Source of the DNA: Linnemannia hyalina
Lineage: Eukaryota; Mortierellomycota; Mortierellomycetes; Mortierellales; Mortierellaceae
DNA length: 64,000 nucleotides
Direction of reading: 5' to 3'
NCBI GenBank assembly: GCA_019671135.1
Contig: JAHRHY010000024.1
Coordinates: 1 to 64,000, forward strand
This document shows positions 53,812-64,000 of the stretch, one piece after another. Both the position numbers and the translations under genes were made by a program. Numbering within the stretch: the stretch's first letter is position 1; every line of letters begins with the position of its first letter. Below the pieces are notes generated by a model. The model did no database searches. It saw nothing but the letters and a program-made list of their open reading frames with translations, and was not told where the DNA came from.

Positions 53812-54272
53812 AGAAAAATTGCCGTTTCCACCACCTTCCCTATATGCACGATCGGCGTTCCCCTTGCACAGGCTCGTGCATGAAAAACAGTCTCCACCAA
53901 TCAGAACATCACACATCTCCTTTGTCATTCGTCCAATCACGCCATTCTCCTTTCCATCTCATGCACCAAACTCCTTTTTTCCAACATCAATCACGCCATC
54001 ATCCTTTTCATCTTATGTACACACCCCTTCAACATGACTCGGTCGTCATTTGCTCAACATTCAAAAGCAGCAAGCTGCCCATTCTCGCCCCTCTTCTTTT
54101 TGTTCCATACACCTTTCCATTCTGCCATCCTTTCTCCTTTCGCCAACACATTCACTACTTTGCCTTCACCACTTCTGTTCATTCGCCCTCTCCATCCCTC
54201 ATTCAAAAAAAAAAAAAAAAAGAGAACACCACACACACTACCTTTCTTCTTTCACAACACCCGAACACCACC
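53812..54272. other. Spacer between G3 pol and ORF3
   Basis: C/T-rich with short repeats of TCATCCTTTTCATCTTATG type and an A-run near 54208. May hold a promoter for the third ORF. No gene is seen. Confidence 0.4.
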
Positions 54273-54899
54273 ATGTCCACCAAGCGAGCACACTTCAGTA
54301 CTTCCGTCAAGACCATTCCGGGTGCCCAGTCCAACCGTCGAACGGCCTCACTCCAACACCAAAAGTCCTTTAATAATGAGGACGACCCTGAGGCAGCATC
54401 CATTCGAAGCCCCTTCCCCGCCACACAGAAGCCGTCCGAGGAGCAAGAAACGACGTCCGATAACGACGAAGCCAACACCACCTTCGTCGCTCAGTAAACC
54501 ATCAACCTTGATCCCGAAGACGACGAAAAACCAAACCTTGAAGGGCCACAAGTCCATGCGGCTTCTCTTTCTGCCCAAGAAACCCTCGGACCATGTCAGC
54601 CAACCCAAGTCGGCAGCTTTCTCGCACAGCTGGAGATTGCGTGGCAAGAGACGCGCCATGCGATGTATAAAACCGTTCCGTTGTGTAGCGACACGTTCCT
54701 ATCCCCAAACCTCCTGGAATGGTATCGAAGACACTATGCGGAACTCCGAGAACAAGAAAAAAGCCTTCGAGGTGACATTGGTCGCCTAACCCCTGTCCCT
54801 CCAATGCCAATGGACCATCACCTCAAGTTTTACCAGGAAGCCCTCCACGCCTACAGAGAAACTCTTCAAGAGTACTGGTCGAAGAAGCCCCACCCCTAG
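54273..54899 (+). pseudogene. G3 third ORF, downstream of pol
   Basis: Starts MSTKRAHFSTSVKT at 54273. The frame continues past a TAA at 54495-54497 for another 134 codons to a TAG at 54897. The N-terminal half is S/T/P/E-rich. The C-terminal half looks folded and helical (NLLEWYRRHYAELREQEKSL, LHAYRETLQEYWSKK). No known domain. Position recalls the env-like or accessory ORFs of some gypsy elements, but there is no signal peptide or TM helix, so it is not an envelope protein. Called a pseudogene because of the one stop. Confidence 0.7.
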
Positions 54900-54920
54900 G
54901 TCCCCTTTTAGGAGGGGGAG

Positions 54921-55210
54921 TGTCAGAGTTTCACTCTGATAAGGTCACACTAACCTATGACGCCACCAACATTTCTAGACTTTTCTTCCCTCTGATTACT
55001 AATCAAAGCTACGCCTCATAGAAACCTCTAGAAACCCAACACGACAACTATCTAGCATTCACTCACGTATAAATTCCCCAACCAACACCTAGATAGCGCC
55101 TTAGTTTTAAACTCACCTTTTTATTAAAAACAACTTCCAAAGCACAATCGTCCTTCGTCCCTCGTCCCTCGTCCCTCATTCCTCATTCTTCGTCCCCTCG
55201 TCTTGTTGCA
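54921..55210 (+). repeat. G3 3' LTR
   Basis: Same ends as the 5' LTR, preceded by the polypurine tract and followed by the CCCCT duplication. Confidence 0.95.
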
Positions 55211-55235
55211 CCCCTTCCTCCTGTATTTCTTTGGT

Positions 55236-55600
55236 TCAAGCGGTAACACCTGCTAATTCGGCACTGCGCGCCTTAGTATACCACTCCATAGCCTTGCCGT
55301 CGTCCTGCTCAACACCTCGACCATCGTCGTACATGAAGCCGATGTTGAACATGGCACTGGCATTTCCAGCATCGCTTGCTTTGAGATACCATTGCAGAGC
55401 CTTGCTGTAGTCCTGTTCTAGGTAATCACCACTATAATACGTATCACCAATTTGGGGATTGGTAGCTGCTGTCCCGACGTCTAAGGCGTTCCTGAACCAC
55501 TCCATTGATCTTCTGTGGTGTTCTGAAACTCCAGCATCGTGATGAACTCGAATAGCGTTTAAATTCGATTCGATTCGACCGCTGAGAAGGTCTGGTCAGT
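55236..55600 (-). pseudogene. Sel1-repeat protein fragment
   Basis: The frame is open from about 55600 to the stop at 55236. It has two Sel1-like repeats (ALQWYLKASDAGNASAMFNIGFMYDDGRGV and the start of the next, AMEWYTKA). Such repeats form helical scaffolds in signalling or ER-quality-control proteins. Only the C-terminal part is left. The upstream frame ends at a stop, so the N-terminal exons are missing or decayed. Confidence 0.6.
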
Positions 55601-55939
55601 CTTCTGGTTTTGCTTGGAAATAACAACTACATTTTTGTTCACTCCCTCTTTTGAATTTGGCACTACCCACGCCTTAGCCATCACATCGCTGCTTTTGTGT
55701 AATAGGAATTTCCATTAGAATAATCATCCCATAGGTTCCAACAACCTCAGTCTTCGGTATAACAACTCGACAACAACGAGAAAGTCAATGTAGAGGAGTC
55801 AGTTTTATTCTATAAGACAAAGGGCCGCGCTGCGCCTAACCAGATCATATTATGGGAATACAAGATAAGCCTTCCGCATGAATATGATCATGGCATTCCA
55901 GGCGTAAATTTCTTAACACTGACATACAGCCACTCCCGA
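55601..55939. other. No gene seen
   Basis: Sequence without ORF or repeat. Probably the remnant of the Sel1 gene 5' side and the 3' flank of the secreted-protein gene. Confidence 0.4.
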
Positions 55940-56299
55940 TTAGGCAAACAAATTGGGACATCCGTTTTCCCATTGAGTGGAGGGGATGCCGCCTTTGCCC
56001 CAGGAGACACTGTTCACCCATTGCGCATTGTTGATCTGGCTGTTGCTTTCGAGGGTTTGGAAGTTTCCAGTGCAGTCTTTGGTGGAGAAGAGTCTGATAA
56101 CTCCTCCGTTTTCACCTCGAATCGAAGCGGTTTGGGTGTTGGATAGACACTCACACCACCGGGCATCAGATTCAGCACCAATCCAAGTTCCTTTACCGGC
56201 GTTGTTATAGATATGAAGGAGGGTGCTGGAGGATTGAACACCAAGGACCAAGGTCGAGCAGACCGTGAATAACACTGCGAGTACTTTGTGCATTTTCAA
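55940..56299 (-). CDS. Small secreted protein (119 aa)
   Basis: Starts MKMHKVLAVLF. A signal peptide is clear (VLAVLFTVCSTLVLG, cleavage likely near residue 22-24). The mature part has five cysteines (CECL, DCTGN, GCPN and neighbours) and beta-rich spacing (IRGENGGVIRLFSTKDC, NAQWVNSVSWG), which recalls beta/gamma-crystallin-like or other small secreted fungal proteins. No exact family is recognised. One exon, no breaks. Confidence 0.75.
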   Translation of the reverse strand: MKMHKVLAVLFTVCSTLVLGVQSSSTLLHIYNNAGKGTWIGAESDARWCECLSNTQTASIRGENGGVIRLFSTKDCTGNFQTLESNSQINNAQWVNSVSWGKGGIPSTQWENGCPNLFA

Positions 56300-56540
56300 A
56301 AAGATTCTATCAAATAGAATGATATGACAACTTTGGATCAGATTTCAAGGATTTTTGTGAAATTGTAGCTTAAGAGGTATGGTTGCTAGGGTTAACTTAC
56401 TGGACAGAGGTGATGTTGAGAGGCGAGATGAGTTCCCAAAGAGAAATAAGTGTTGTATTTATGTGAAAAATTATTGGATTAGTTGAGAGCGCATTGGAGT
56501 GAAAGGTTAGAGCCTATGTAATCGAAGCATGCACTAATGA

Positions 56541-56610
56541 GACGCCGCACTTTTTTCCAAACTTGAAAATGTAAGCGCCGCACTTTTTTCCAAACTTAAA
56601 AATGTAAGCG
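56541..56610. repeat. 33-bp tandem duplication
   Basis: GCCGCACTTTTTTCCAAACTT occurs twice, 33 bp apart, inside a possible minus-strand ORF of 83 codons (56514-56765) that has no recognised domain. The rest of 56300-57036 holds no supported gene. Confidence 0.6.
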
Positions 56611-57036
56611 CCGTCTATCCCAACTACATGAGCTCTCTTAGCATCTTGTCTCTTACCTGGTGGTACAGGATTTTTAGGCTTGCATTCATTGAAACATTTG
56701 GACAGACGACTATATCGTATCCACACTGCATTCACGCCGCATCCACCCGGCACCTGTCGGATCAATTATCACAAAGAAAAACAAAAAAAAAACGGCCATT
56801 CACCATCGACCATGGAGAGCAATTGCTGCAAATGCTCTCTGCTTCACTAGTCCTAAAGGTTTGAAATTGTCGCTAGACTACATGGCGAGCTCGACACTCT
56901 CTCGTCCCTTATAATTAAACAAATCAACTATTGTTTATGAGGTGGAGTCCGCTGTTTTAGCGTCGTGTTGGCTCCTCGCCTGCTCTAAGACTTTATATAA
57001 TACGGGTGTAGTGAAATAAATTGCAAGTGTACTTTT

Positions 57037-57331
57037 ATTCAGCGGAGCCGAAGATATGAAGGCTCAAGCCTATTATCCGAGGGCCAGGACCATATACATG
57101 TGTAATCTTCTTTTATTGTAATAAATGCGAAAATCCAGAAAACTAAAACGAAAGTGAAAAGAAAAGAGAAAATAAATTCTGCTCAGGCACCAAATCTGTC
57201 CCTCATCTTCGTAGAGCGAGCCAGGGTGCCAGGAGACAAAAAGGATGGGAGAAAAATCCAAGGGCGGGACATATATGGTCCTGGCCCTCGGATAATAGGC
57301 TTGAGCCTTCATATCTTCGGCTCCGCTGAAT
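57037..57331. repeat. Inverted repeat at the DIRS-type element end
   Basis: The words AGCGGAGCCGAAGATATGAA and CCGAGGGCCAGGACCATATA at 57037-57098 recur in reverse complement at ~57270-57331. A third partial copy (CGTCGGGCCAGGACCATATA) is at ~57331-57356. Inverted ends are usual in DIRS-type elements. Confidence 0.7.
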
Positions 57332-57376
57332 ATTATCCGTCGGGCCAGGACCATATATGTGGATTTAGAGCAGAAG

Positions 57377-58368
57377 TTATGACAAAACTAACGACGTGAA
57401 ATTGGTTGCTGTCGCTCGACTCAGCCGATAGTAGTTGTTGACAATCACGTCGGAGGACCAGTTGCCGTGAACGACCACGTCATCAACGCGGGCGCCCTTC
57501 TTGATGGCCGCTGTAGGACCAATAGCGCGGGCCTTGGGTATAGTCTCGTCCTTGGTCAGGTTGAGCATGTCGGTAATCTCAGCGATATGGTTGCTGATCG
57601 TCTGGTTGATGACTGGGGTCTTGGGGGATCGCACGTCACGTATGAGAGGGCGATAAAGAAATTCTTTGTTCTTGTGGTGAGGGACCATGATCTCGTGTCC
57701 CTCCAGGCGACGAAGGTATTCGGCGATGGCGCGTACCGGGCAAAGGAGAGGATCATCGTGACTCCTGATCGCGGGATACTTGATAATCTGTTGTCCACCT
57801 CGTGTTTCCTTCGGAAAAAACACGGGGATCTTGCAGGATACTTCGGTCAGTTCAAACTTGGGCTGGCAAGATTAATGGACCAGATATCGCTTGGTCGAAG
57901 AAACCCAACCGTGCCCAGGAGCCAGCACACCTTCTTGGTTAGAATGGATATGCCAAGGGTTTCATTGGGGCCTTGCTGTCGGAAAAAATCGAGGATTGGT
58001 CGAAGATCAATGTCGATCTCCTTCATATCCTTGATCGTCCGTTCCTGGATAGCCTTGAAGTAGGAAAGGAAGTCCGGGTCCAGAAAGGGTGTCTTGTCGT
58101 CGTACATATATATGATCGCCGCCTTGTAGTTGTTGACCGTGCTTGCTTGCCAATTCTGAACGAGAACGCCAGCCGTGAGCCAGTTGAGTAATTGAGCCGG
58201 GTTAGGTTGTTGTGGATCGAATCCTCGGTTTTTTACCCAGCTGATATACCGTTCCTGGATGTTGCTGTAACGTTCCTGCTTGCGTTGCTCTCGTGGGTTG
58301 TCAAGTACTAATGATGCGGTTGCTTCATCCCATCCTTTATCCTCGAGACGGCGCCGCTTATTCGCCAT
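57377..58368 (-). pseudogene. DIRS-type tyrosine recombinase, one frameshift
   Basis: Start MANKRRRLEDKGWD at 58368. The N-terminal core-binding region contains QERYISWVKNRGF and YKAAIIYMYDD. The catalytic domain follows in a second frame after a 1-nt loss near 57850. The C-terminus shows R in IPKARAIGPTAA, H in VVHGNWSSD and Y in NNYYRLSRAT, fitting the R-H-Y pattern. The enzyme would integrate circular cDNA without target duplication. It overlaps the end of the RT/RNase H ORF. Confidence 0.82.
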
Positions 58369-59780
58369 GCTGTCAGGGACCAGTGAGGGTTCTTGGCCAG
58401 TATGTCGGGGGCGTTTCCGGGAGCTGGAAGGACATGGTGTCGAGGTATCGGAATGGGAGGTGCCACGGACATCGATCTAATTGTTGGGTACCAAACTGCT
58501 GAGGGCCAATGAGGTGTTACAAACGTTGCTGAGATCTGTTCCTGTCGAAGCTTCTGTAAGATTAGCGGGAGCAAGTTCCATGGTAGGCAGATGTAGATGT
58601 TGCCCAGTGATTGCCAGTTGTGCTGTAGAGCGTCGTGACCGATTGCGCCTGGTGATGGCTTCCAGGTCATGTATTGTTGTAGGTGGTGGTTGATGGGAGA
58701 GGCGAAGAGATCGACGGTATGGGGTCCCCACTCTTAATCCATGCGATCGAAAAATGATGGACTGATTGACCATTCGAGTTGGCCTGTCAGTTGACGAGAT
58801 GGAGCGTCCGCTGGGTTGAACGCTGAGGGGACGTATGTGGTCCGAATCCTGGTTCCGATCTGGAGGCACCAGTTCCATATCGATGTCGCAAGTTCCATCA
58901 GCTCCGGTGACCTCGTTCCGCCGAAGTGGTTGATGTAGGCGATCGTCGTGATGTTGTCCGAGATGATGTTGACTGTGCGACCCTTGACCTCCGGTCTCCG
59001 CAGGCATAGAAGACCATTAACAACTCCTTGTAGTTGATGTGTCGTGGGTAGTGAGTTTCCGACCATGTGCCACTGTACGATCGGTTGTTGATCACCACTC
59101 CCCAGCCGGATGCCAAAGCGTCCGTGTATATGTCGGTCTGTGGATTGGCCACTATCCACGATAGGCCGTTCCACTGCTGCAGGTGTGTGCGCCACCAAAG
59201 GAGCTCTTCGGTGGCTGTCGTCGGGAGAGATACGGAGCCCTCCCATGATATTCCCGATTTCAGTGCATTTATCTTCACTGCCTGAAGGTGCTGCACTTTC
59301 AACCGAGCTGAAAATACTGCTGCTGTCATGGCTATCGCCTTGCCGATAAAGGACGACAGTTGTCGGACTGAGCAGGTTGCTTTGTTGATCGGCTTCGACG
59401 CCTCGTGTCTCATATCGCGAATTTTGGTTCCCGGAATCCTCAGTGTCATCGCTACTGTGTCGATTTCGTACCCCAGATGCTGCAGTTTCTGGGATGGTGT
59501 CAAACTCAACTTGGACTCCTTTGTCAGAAAACCCAGACTGGCCAGCTTTTCTGTCACCATTCTGGTATGCTTCCTCGAGAGTTCCTCTGTTGCCGCTGCA
59601 ATGATCAGATCGTCGAGGTAGGCTGATATCCTGATCCCGCGAGATCTCGCCCATCGTAGCAATGGTTTCAGAACCTTGGTGAAGATGAGTGGAACTAAGG
59701 ATAGACCGAATGGTAGTACCTTGAACTGGTACAGCTTCCCTCGCCATTGGAATTGTAGGTAACGTTTGGAAGAGGGGTGA
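58308..59780 (-). pseudogene. DIRS-type RT-RNase H, 5' truncated and frameshifted
   Basis: Begins abruptly near 59780, inside the RT domain (FQWRGKLYQFKVLPFG). The catalytic YLDD box is in ISAYLDDLIIAA, followed by RT thumb and RNase H (IYTDALASGWGVV, INYKELLMVFYA, ISDNITTIAYINHFGG). The C-terminal DIRS-specific part (TFVTPHWPSAVWYP) lies in another frame. Shifts are placed near 59005 and 58735. Gag and the palm-proximal RT are missing. Confidence 0.82.
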
Positions 59781-60089
59781 TGTCGCGTCGTTCCCTATGA
59801 TAAGTCGACTTTTGGCATGATCGGTCGACCCTTGGCACGATCGGTCGACCCTTGGCACGATCAGTTGATCCTTGGGCGCAGTTGAATGAGCCCAACACAA
59901 TTAATTAACATTGCTCACAATCACATATATATATCCCATAGTACCCCAAATAGTTTGATCCTTACCTAGTAACTTGAATAATACTTTGTCTACACCTTGA
60001 AAACCCATATCTGACTCCTTATTCCCTTTGTTCTCTTCCTCCACCTCTCTTCCTGATCCTGCCTAAGAAAAGGTCAACTCTGCCTTGTT
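59781..60089. other. Junction between DIRS remnant and hAT gene
   Basis: 59815-59875 has three tandem copies of a 20-bp word (GATCGGTCGACCCTTGGCAC), next to the DIRS breakpoint. The same word occurs at 44332 and partly at 22377. The remainder is AT-rich with TATATATA and has no gene. Confidence 0.6.
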
Positions 60090-63000
60090 CTAGTCTAGAT
60101 TCTCGACAATTACCTCACCTTTGTACTGGACGAGCTTTGCGCCTGCTTCGTCACGCAAGTTGCGCATAGGCAGACGTTGCCCTTCCCTATTCTTCATCAT
60201 GACATCCTCGATCTTGGTGGTGATAAGGCTTTCAGCCTTGGCCCTGTGAGTGGAATCGCCGTTGGTTTCGTCCCAGATCCTGTCTTGTAATATGGCGGGG
60301 TTGAGGTACATTGAGATTAGGATGGCATCGATTGCTGGCGTGTCCTTATCGAGGCTCCATGTCCTCTTGATATGTTGATCCAATGCGACATGAACAACCT
60401 TGGCAGTTGTTGTATTGAAATTCTGGAGTGGTGGAAGGAGGTTCCTGACAGTCGTGTAAATTAGCGATGTTGTTGGTATTGTGGATGATCCGATGCTGTT
60501 GGTGAATTCAGCTGCTGGTGCCATGACATCCTTGAGCTCGCGGAGTGTGTCGATCTCCAACTGTGAAAGCCCGCATTCCGTGATATGTTGAAGTTTGATA
60601 TGCGACGGTAGTTGAGAGGGATAGCGAGTGAAATATCGGACGGTCATGTTGATATAGACGCTGAGATCCAGAATCCGTTTCATCATCTCGTATCGAGAAT
60701 TCCATCGGGTGTCGTTTTTGACCTGTGTCGTAAGCGGTTTTTGTCGGTCTTTCTGTAGGCTTTTGAGGTAGTGTGACACAGCGCACTTGCCCTTGAAGAT
60801 CTTGGCGATGTTATTACACTTGTCCAGGAGGGTCTCCGCGTCGCCGTCCTTCCATGCCTTGTTGATGGCAAGCTGGATGCAGTGAGACGCGCATGGCAGC
60901 CAAATAACTCCTGATGTCCTCCCGAAAAGCTCCATGCACTTTTTCATATTGGATCCTTGGTCAGTAGTTGCCGCGACCACTCTGCCATGAAGGTTCCACT
61001 GTTGGAGCGATGTCACTTCGAAATACATTACAAAGAAAAATGGAAGTAAGTTAATGTAATGCCTCAATGAACATGTTATGTAAATACTTTTACAGCATTG
61101 CTTTTTACTAGATTTTCCAGCACAAAGGATTGTACTTGGATGGAGTTAGTACGTAGTACGAATGAGTGTTGTTTCTGATCACCCTCAAAACCTAGTAAAT
61201 CTGTTCTTATTTCTCACTTACCAAGGAGTTCCTGAAAAATTTCCGCCTTTTGGCTTGGTTGGTTTATTTCCTCCATTCCAACGATGACCTTGTCCAGTGT
61301 GAAACGTGGCGTGATGTAATGGTAGGTCACCGCAAGAAATTTTCTGTCGCCGTTACTCGTCCATGAATCGGATGTAATAGAGCCAAACTGATCTGGTTGA
61401 CGGAGGTACTGCATCAGATCAAGTTTGTCTTTCCGATTGTTTTGCTCGAGTCTGCTCCACAAAGAATCCTCGCCTGGAATACCGAGAACGGGATTGGAGA
61501 ATGACATCAGTGATTTGAATTCCCTGCCCTGCATTGATCTCATGGAGATCGATCCAGCCGTGAGAACTCGAAGGAGCAAATCTTGGTAAAACGAATGGAC
61601 GTTGTTATCGTTGGTCAAGCCTTCCCCTGCTCCTGCTCCTGCTCCTGCTCTTGCTCCTGATTTACAATGGCATGGACTTGTGCGCGGCGTTTCGTCATCC
61701 AATTCAGCAAACTTTTCGGGATTCTGGACCATTTGCTGCAGTAGTCGGAAATTACAAACGGCTTCACGCAAATCGAAATGAGCTGCCAAAAGGTGGCTCA
61801 CCCTCGATCGGGTATTGGCGTTCGGGTAATGTTGATTGCATACGGCTGAAGGATGATGAAGACCGTCTTGATCTAAGTGAACGTCGGCATCGCCGGGGGC
61901 GTTGGGATCAGGAGAATCGGCGTTGGGGTAAGGAGAATCGGCGTTGTCGGGCCTGACCGGCACTTGGCAATAAAAACCCATCCCTCCGATGTTCTTGTAA
62001 AAATGCCCAAGCTCGCTGTCGTTGCGCGTGGCCTTCTCAATCGGGACATCTAGCAACAGTTTCAGGCACTCGGGAGGAGGAACGGCAGCCATGGCCTCAC
62101 AGGTCGGGATGCGGCCTAGGGGCACGTCGGCGTAAAATTGGCACCAAGCTAGGGATCCACCAAAGAGAGACTGTAAGCGTAGGATCCGCGCAGGTTCTTC
62201 GGCCTTGCTCTTGCCTCTTTTCTTCTTGGAAGGGATGAAGACCGATTCGAAAGCAATTATGCGGAGGTTGTGTGGAGTCAGAGGTGTTACCGTGGACCCG
62301 GGTTTTGACCCAAGATTTAGTGTGGATTGTGCTGGACCATGAGAGGATGATGTCAATTCTGAGAGTGTATTGGACGACAGTTAAGGCGCAGCATATCCTC
62401 GAAATTGAGTAAAGTCTGGCCATATCGATGTTGCAGGAAGATTGATTGGTTGATAGGGGGACTGACTGGAAGAGGGATAAGCGCCGAGTTGTGGCGACGA
62501 TACCGAGCGGCCATAGACGGGCGGTTGGAAGGAAGTCGGCTGACCACTGTTTCGCCGCTTCCGATGGTGTTCTGAACCAAAGTCATTAGGATTCGACAGA
62601 TCAATAGCATCGCTTCCAAGGGTGTAGTTGGGATGTGCCAGGGTGTCATACTGTTGTTGTATTTATTGATGTGTCATCCAAAGTTGAGGATTGTACTGCT
62701 GTTGTTGAAATGTGTTTGGGTGTGGATGGTACAACTCCTGGGGGTGTTGATGTTGCCCTTGTACGATGTTTTGGTGAATATGGTGTTGCATACCCGGTTG
62801 GCTCTGCGTATACATCGGTGAATATACTTCTGCTTGTCGCATGAACGGGTTGTGCATGGCCAGTGTAGAATTGGAGGCGGTTGGCTGAACTCCAGAATAT
62901 TGTTGCTGCTGTCGATCACGATGTGGTGACCCAATAATCTGTTGCTGCTGTCGATCACGGTGTGGTGTCACAGAGACCTGTTGCCCAAGTTGAGCATCGT

Positions 63001-64000
63001 GGCGTTGATAGTTTTTTCTTGACTATATAGCCAAAAACAGTGAAAAGGAGCGTAAGAACATATGTAACACATATGATGAAAAAAGCGTGCAGAGTATAAT
63101 TTTGCAAATACCTACATAACTTCCGGTCTGGTGAATGTTTGGGGAAGATGATTCTCTCACATTTGCGGCACGAGCAGCACCACCCGTAGTGGCAGTGGCG
63201 GTGGTAGTAGTGGTGATAATGGTCTTGCTACCTTGACCTTTGTCTCGCTGCTGCACTTTATGTTTCTGTGAGGCGAGCCGCTGTGCAGCCTGATATTCGC
63301 CACGTTGGGCGCTCTCAGTCGACTATTGGACCATGATAAGTGATAGTGTTAGTATAAAAGGTGCCATTTTTAAAGAAAGAGAGAAGTGATAAGCACAGTT
63401 TATCAAAGTACATACATAACTTCCGGTCTGGGGTATATTTGCGAAGACAGGTTCACCGGTAGATGCAGTATGACCATTATCAGCAGTGGTAGTATTTGAG
63501 GACCCATTGAAATCGTCCGTCTCCTGTTGACCTTGGAGGTGTCGAGAGGGTGCTAGAGGCAATCGATTCTTTTGTACATTGGCCATGGCCACTTGTTGCA
63601 GCTACGGAACCAGTTGAAGTGAGTCAGGATCAGATTAATAAATTTACGTCTTAAGAGAAAGATGATTCTCCATCCGCTAAAACCCTTCTCGCAGTTGATC
63701 TCAGGAATAAACGCACCTATGGTGAACGTCAACACTTACCGAAGGAAGTCCGTCGTGCTCATCTTCATTATCGGATGCTTGCCTTCGTTGGTCGTAATGC
63801 TGCTGTGTAGCTAAGTGACGTTGGACACTCCTAGTAGACTTTTTAATGAATTTTAATATTAGCGCCAGTAAGAGATATTCTATCCACAAATTCGCTTATC
63901 CAAGTGTCCACTTACAGGTGATTTTGGTAACCTCGCATTTTTGTTCGCTCGGAGTTGTGAATCACCACCATTCGAGACGCCACTACTGGGAAAAATGTCG
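60090..64000 (-). pseudogene. hAT-superfamily transposase gene, multi-exon, with two in-frame stops
   Basis: Read from the right edge: exons ...-63916, 63838-63740, 63601-63416, 63322-63116, 63022-61222 and 61015-60090. All introns before 61221 are phase 0 and the last is phase 1. Exons 1-4 and the first part of exon 5 are Q/S/T-rich with KR-rich pieces. The same frame then runs through TAA at 62663-62665 and TAA at 62381-62383 into the transposase. There the first acid is in GSITSDSWTS, the second in VVAATTDQGSN, and ASHCIQLAIN and KNDTRWNSRYEMM are typical hAT boxes. The frame stops at ENLD, just where the hATC dimerisation domain normally begins, so the C-terminus is lost. The gene start is outside the window. 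Confidence 0.72.

Larger units (their letters stand above)
48864..55210 (+). mobile_element. Gypsy retrotransposon G3, nearly complete
   Basis: Two 290-bp LTRs with the same ends, CCCCT on both sides (48859-48863 and 55211-55215) as target duplication, primer-binding site TGGTAGCAAAGG after the 5' LTR, and polypurine tract AGGAGGGGGAG before the 3' LTR. It holds gag, pol and a third ORF. Three in-frame stops (51358, 51850, 54495) make it inactive on its own. Same family as G1. Confidence 0.95.

Overview
The window looks like a repeat-rich, accessory or subtelomere-like stretch of the genome of an early-diverging filamentous fungus (Mucoromycota sensu lato, most likely a Mortierella relative). 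This rests on short GT-AG introns, RNI-type leucine-rich-repeat proteins, a Crinkler-type gene, Sel1 repeats, nuclear 28S rRNA pieces, and fungal-style gypsy, DIRS, Helitron, hAT and pogo elements. The taxon is an inference. No bacterial or viral backbone is visible. All splice sites below were read by eye.

Layout. 1-742: 3' end of a chromodomain gypsy element. 998-1928: seven copies of a 133-bp satellite. 2443-8006 and 11308-17113: two copies of an unusual DNA element that carries, on the minus strand, a cysteine/histidine-rich repeat protein and a Harbinger/IS5-like DDE transposase. Both are associated with a 494-bp unit that occurs five times and three times has matching NTAG flanks. The second copy sits inside gypsy element G1 (8932-19319). 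G1 is also cut by a second gypsy LTR (8637-8931). 19392-21182: pogo-like transposase with its right terminal repeat. 22736-25676: large leucine-rich-repeat protein gene. 27203-28499: three-exon gene of unknown function. 29901-34180: apparently intact Helitron Rep-helicase gene. 34550-35400: fifth 494-bp unit and a solo LTR that altered the end of a zinc-finger gene. 38305-41107: decayed Crinkler-type gene. 41909-43583: putative membrane protein. 46334-47209: F-box-like plus LRR gene. 48864-55210: nearly complete gypsy element G3 with two LTRs, a 5-bp target duplication, a -1 slippery site and a third ORF. 55236-56299: Sel1 fragment and a small secreted protein. 57377-59780: 5'-truncated DIRS-type element. 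60090-64000: decayed multi-exon hAT transposase.

Five fragments of nuclear 28S rRNA lie at 22.1, 25.9, 37, 45 and 48.5 kb. All five stop within a few nucleotides of one position in the peptidyl-transferase loop.

Most genes act in mobile-element replication. Host-like genes (LRR, Crinkler-type, zinc finger, Sel1, secreted and membrane proteins) lie between them and several are broken. The best candidate for something undescribed is the DDE element with long 494-bp terminal repeats, together with the common 28S breakpoint.
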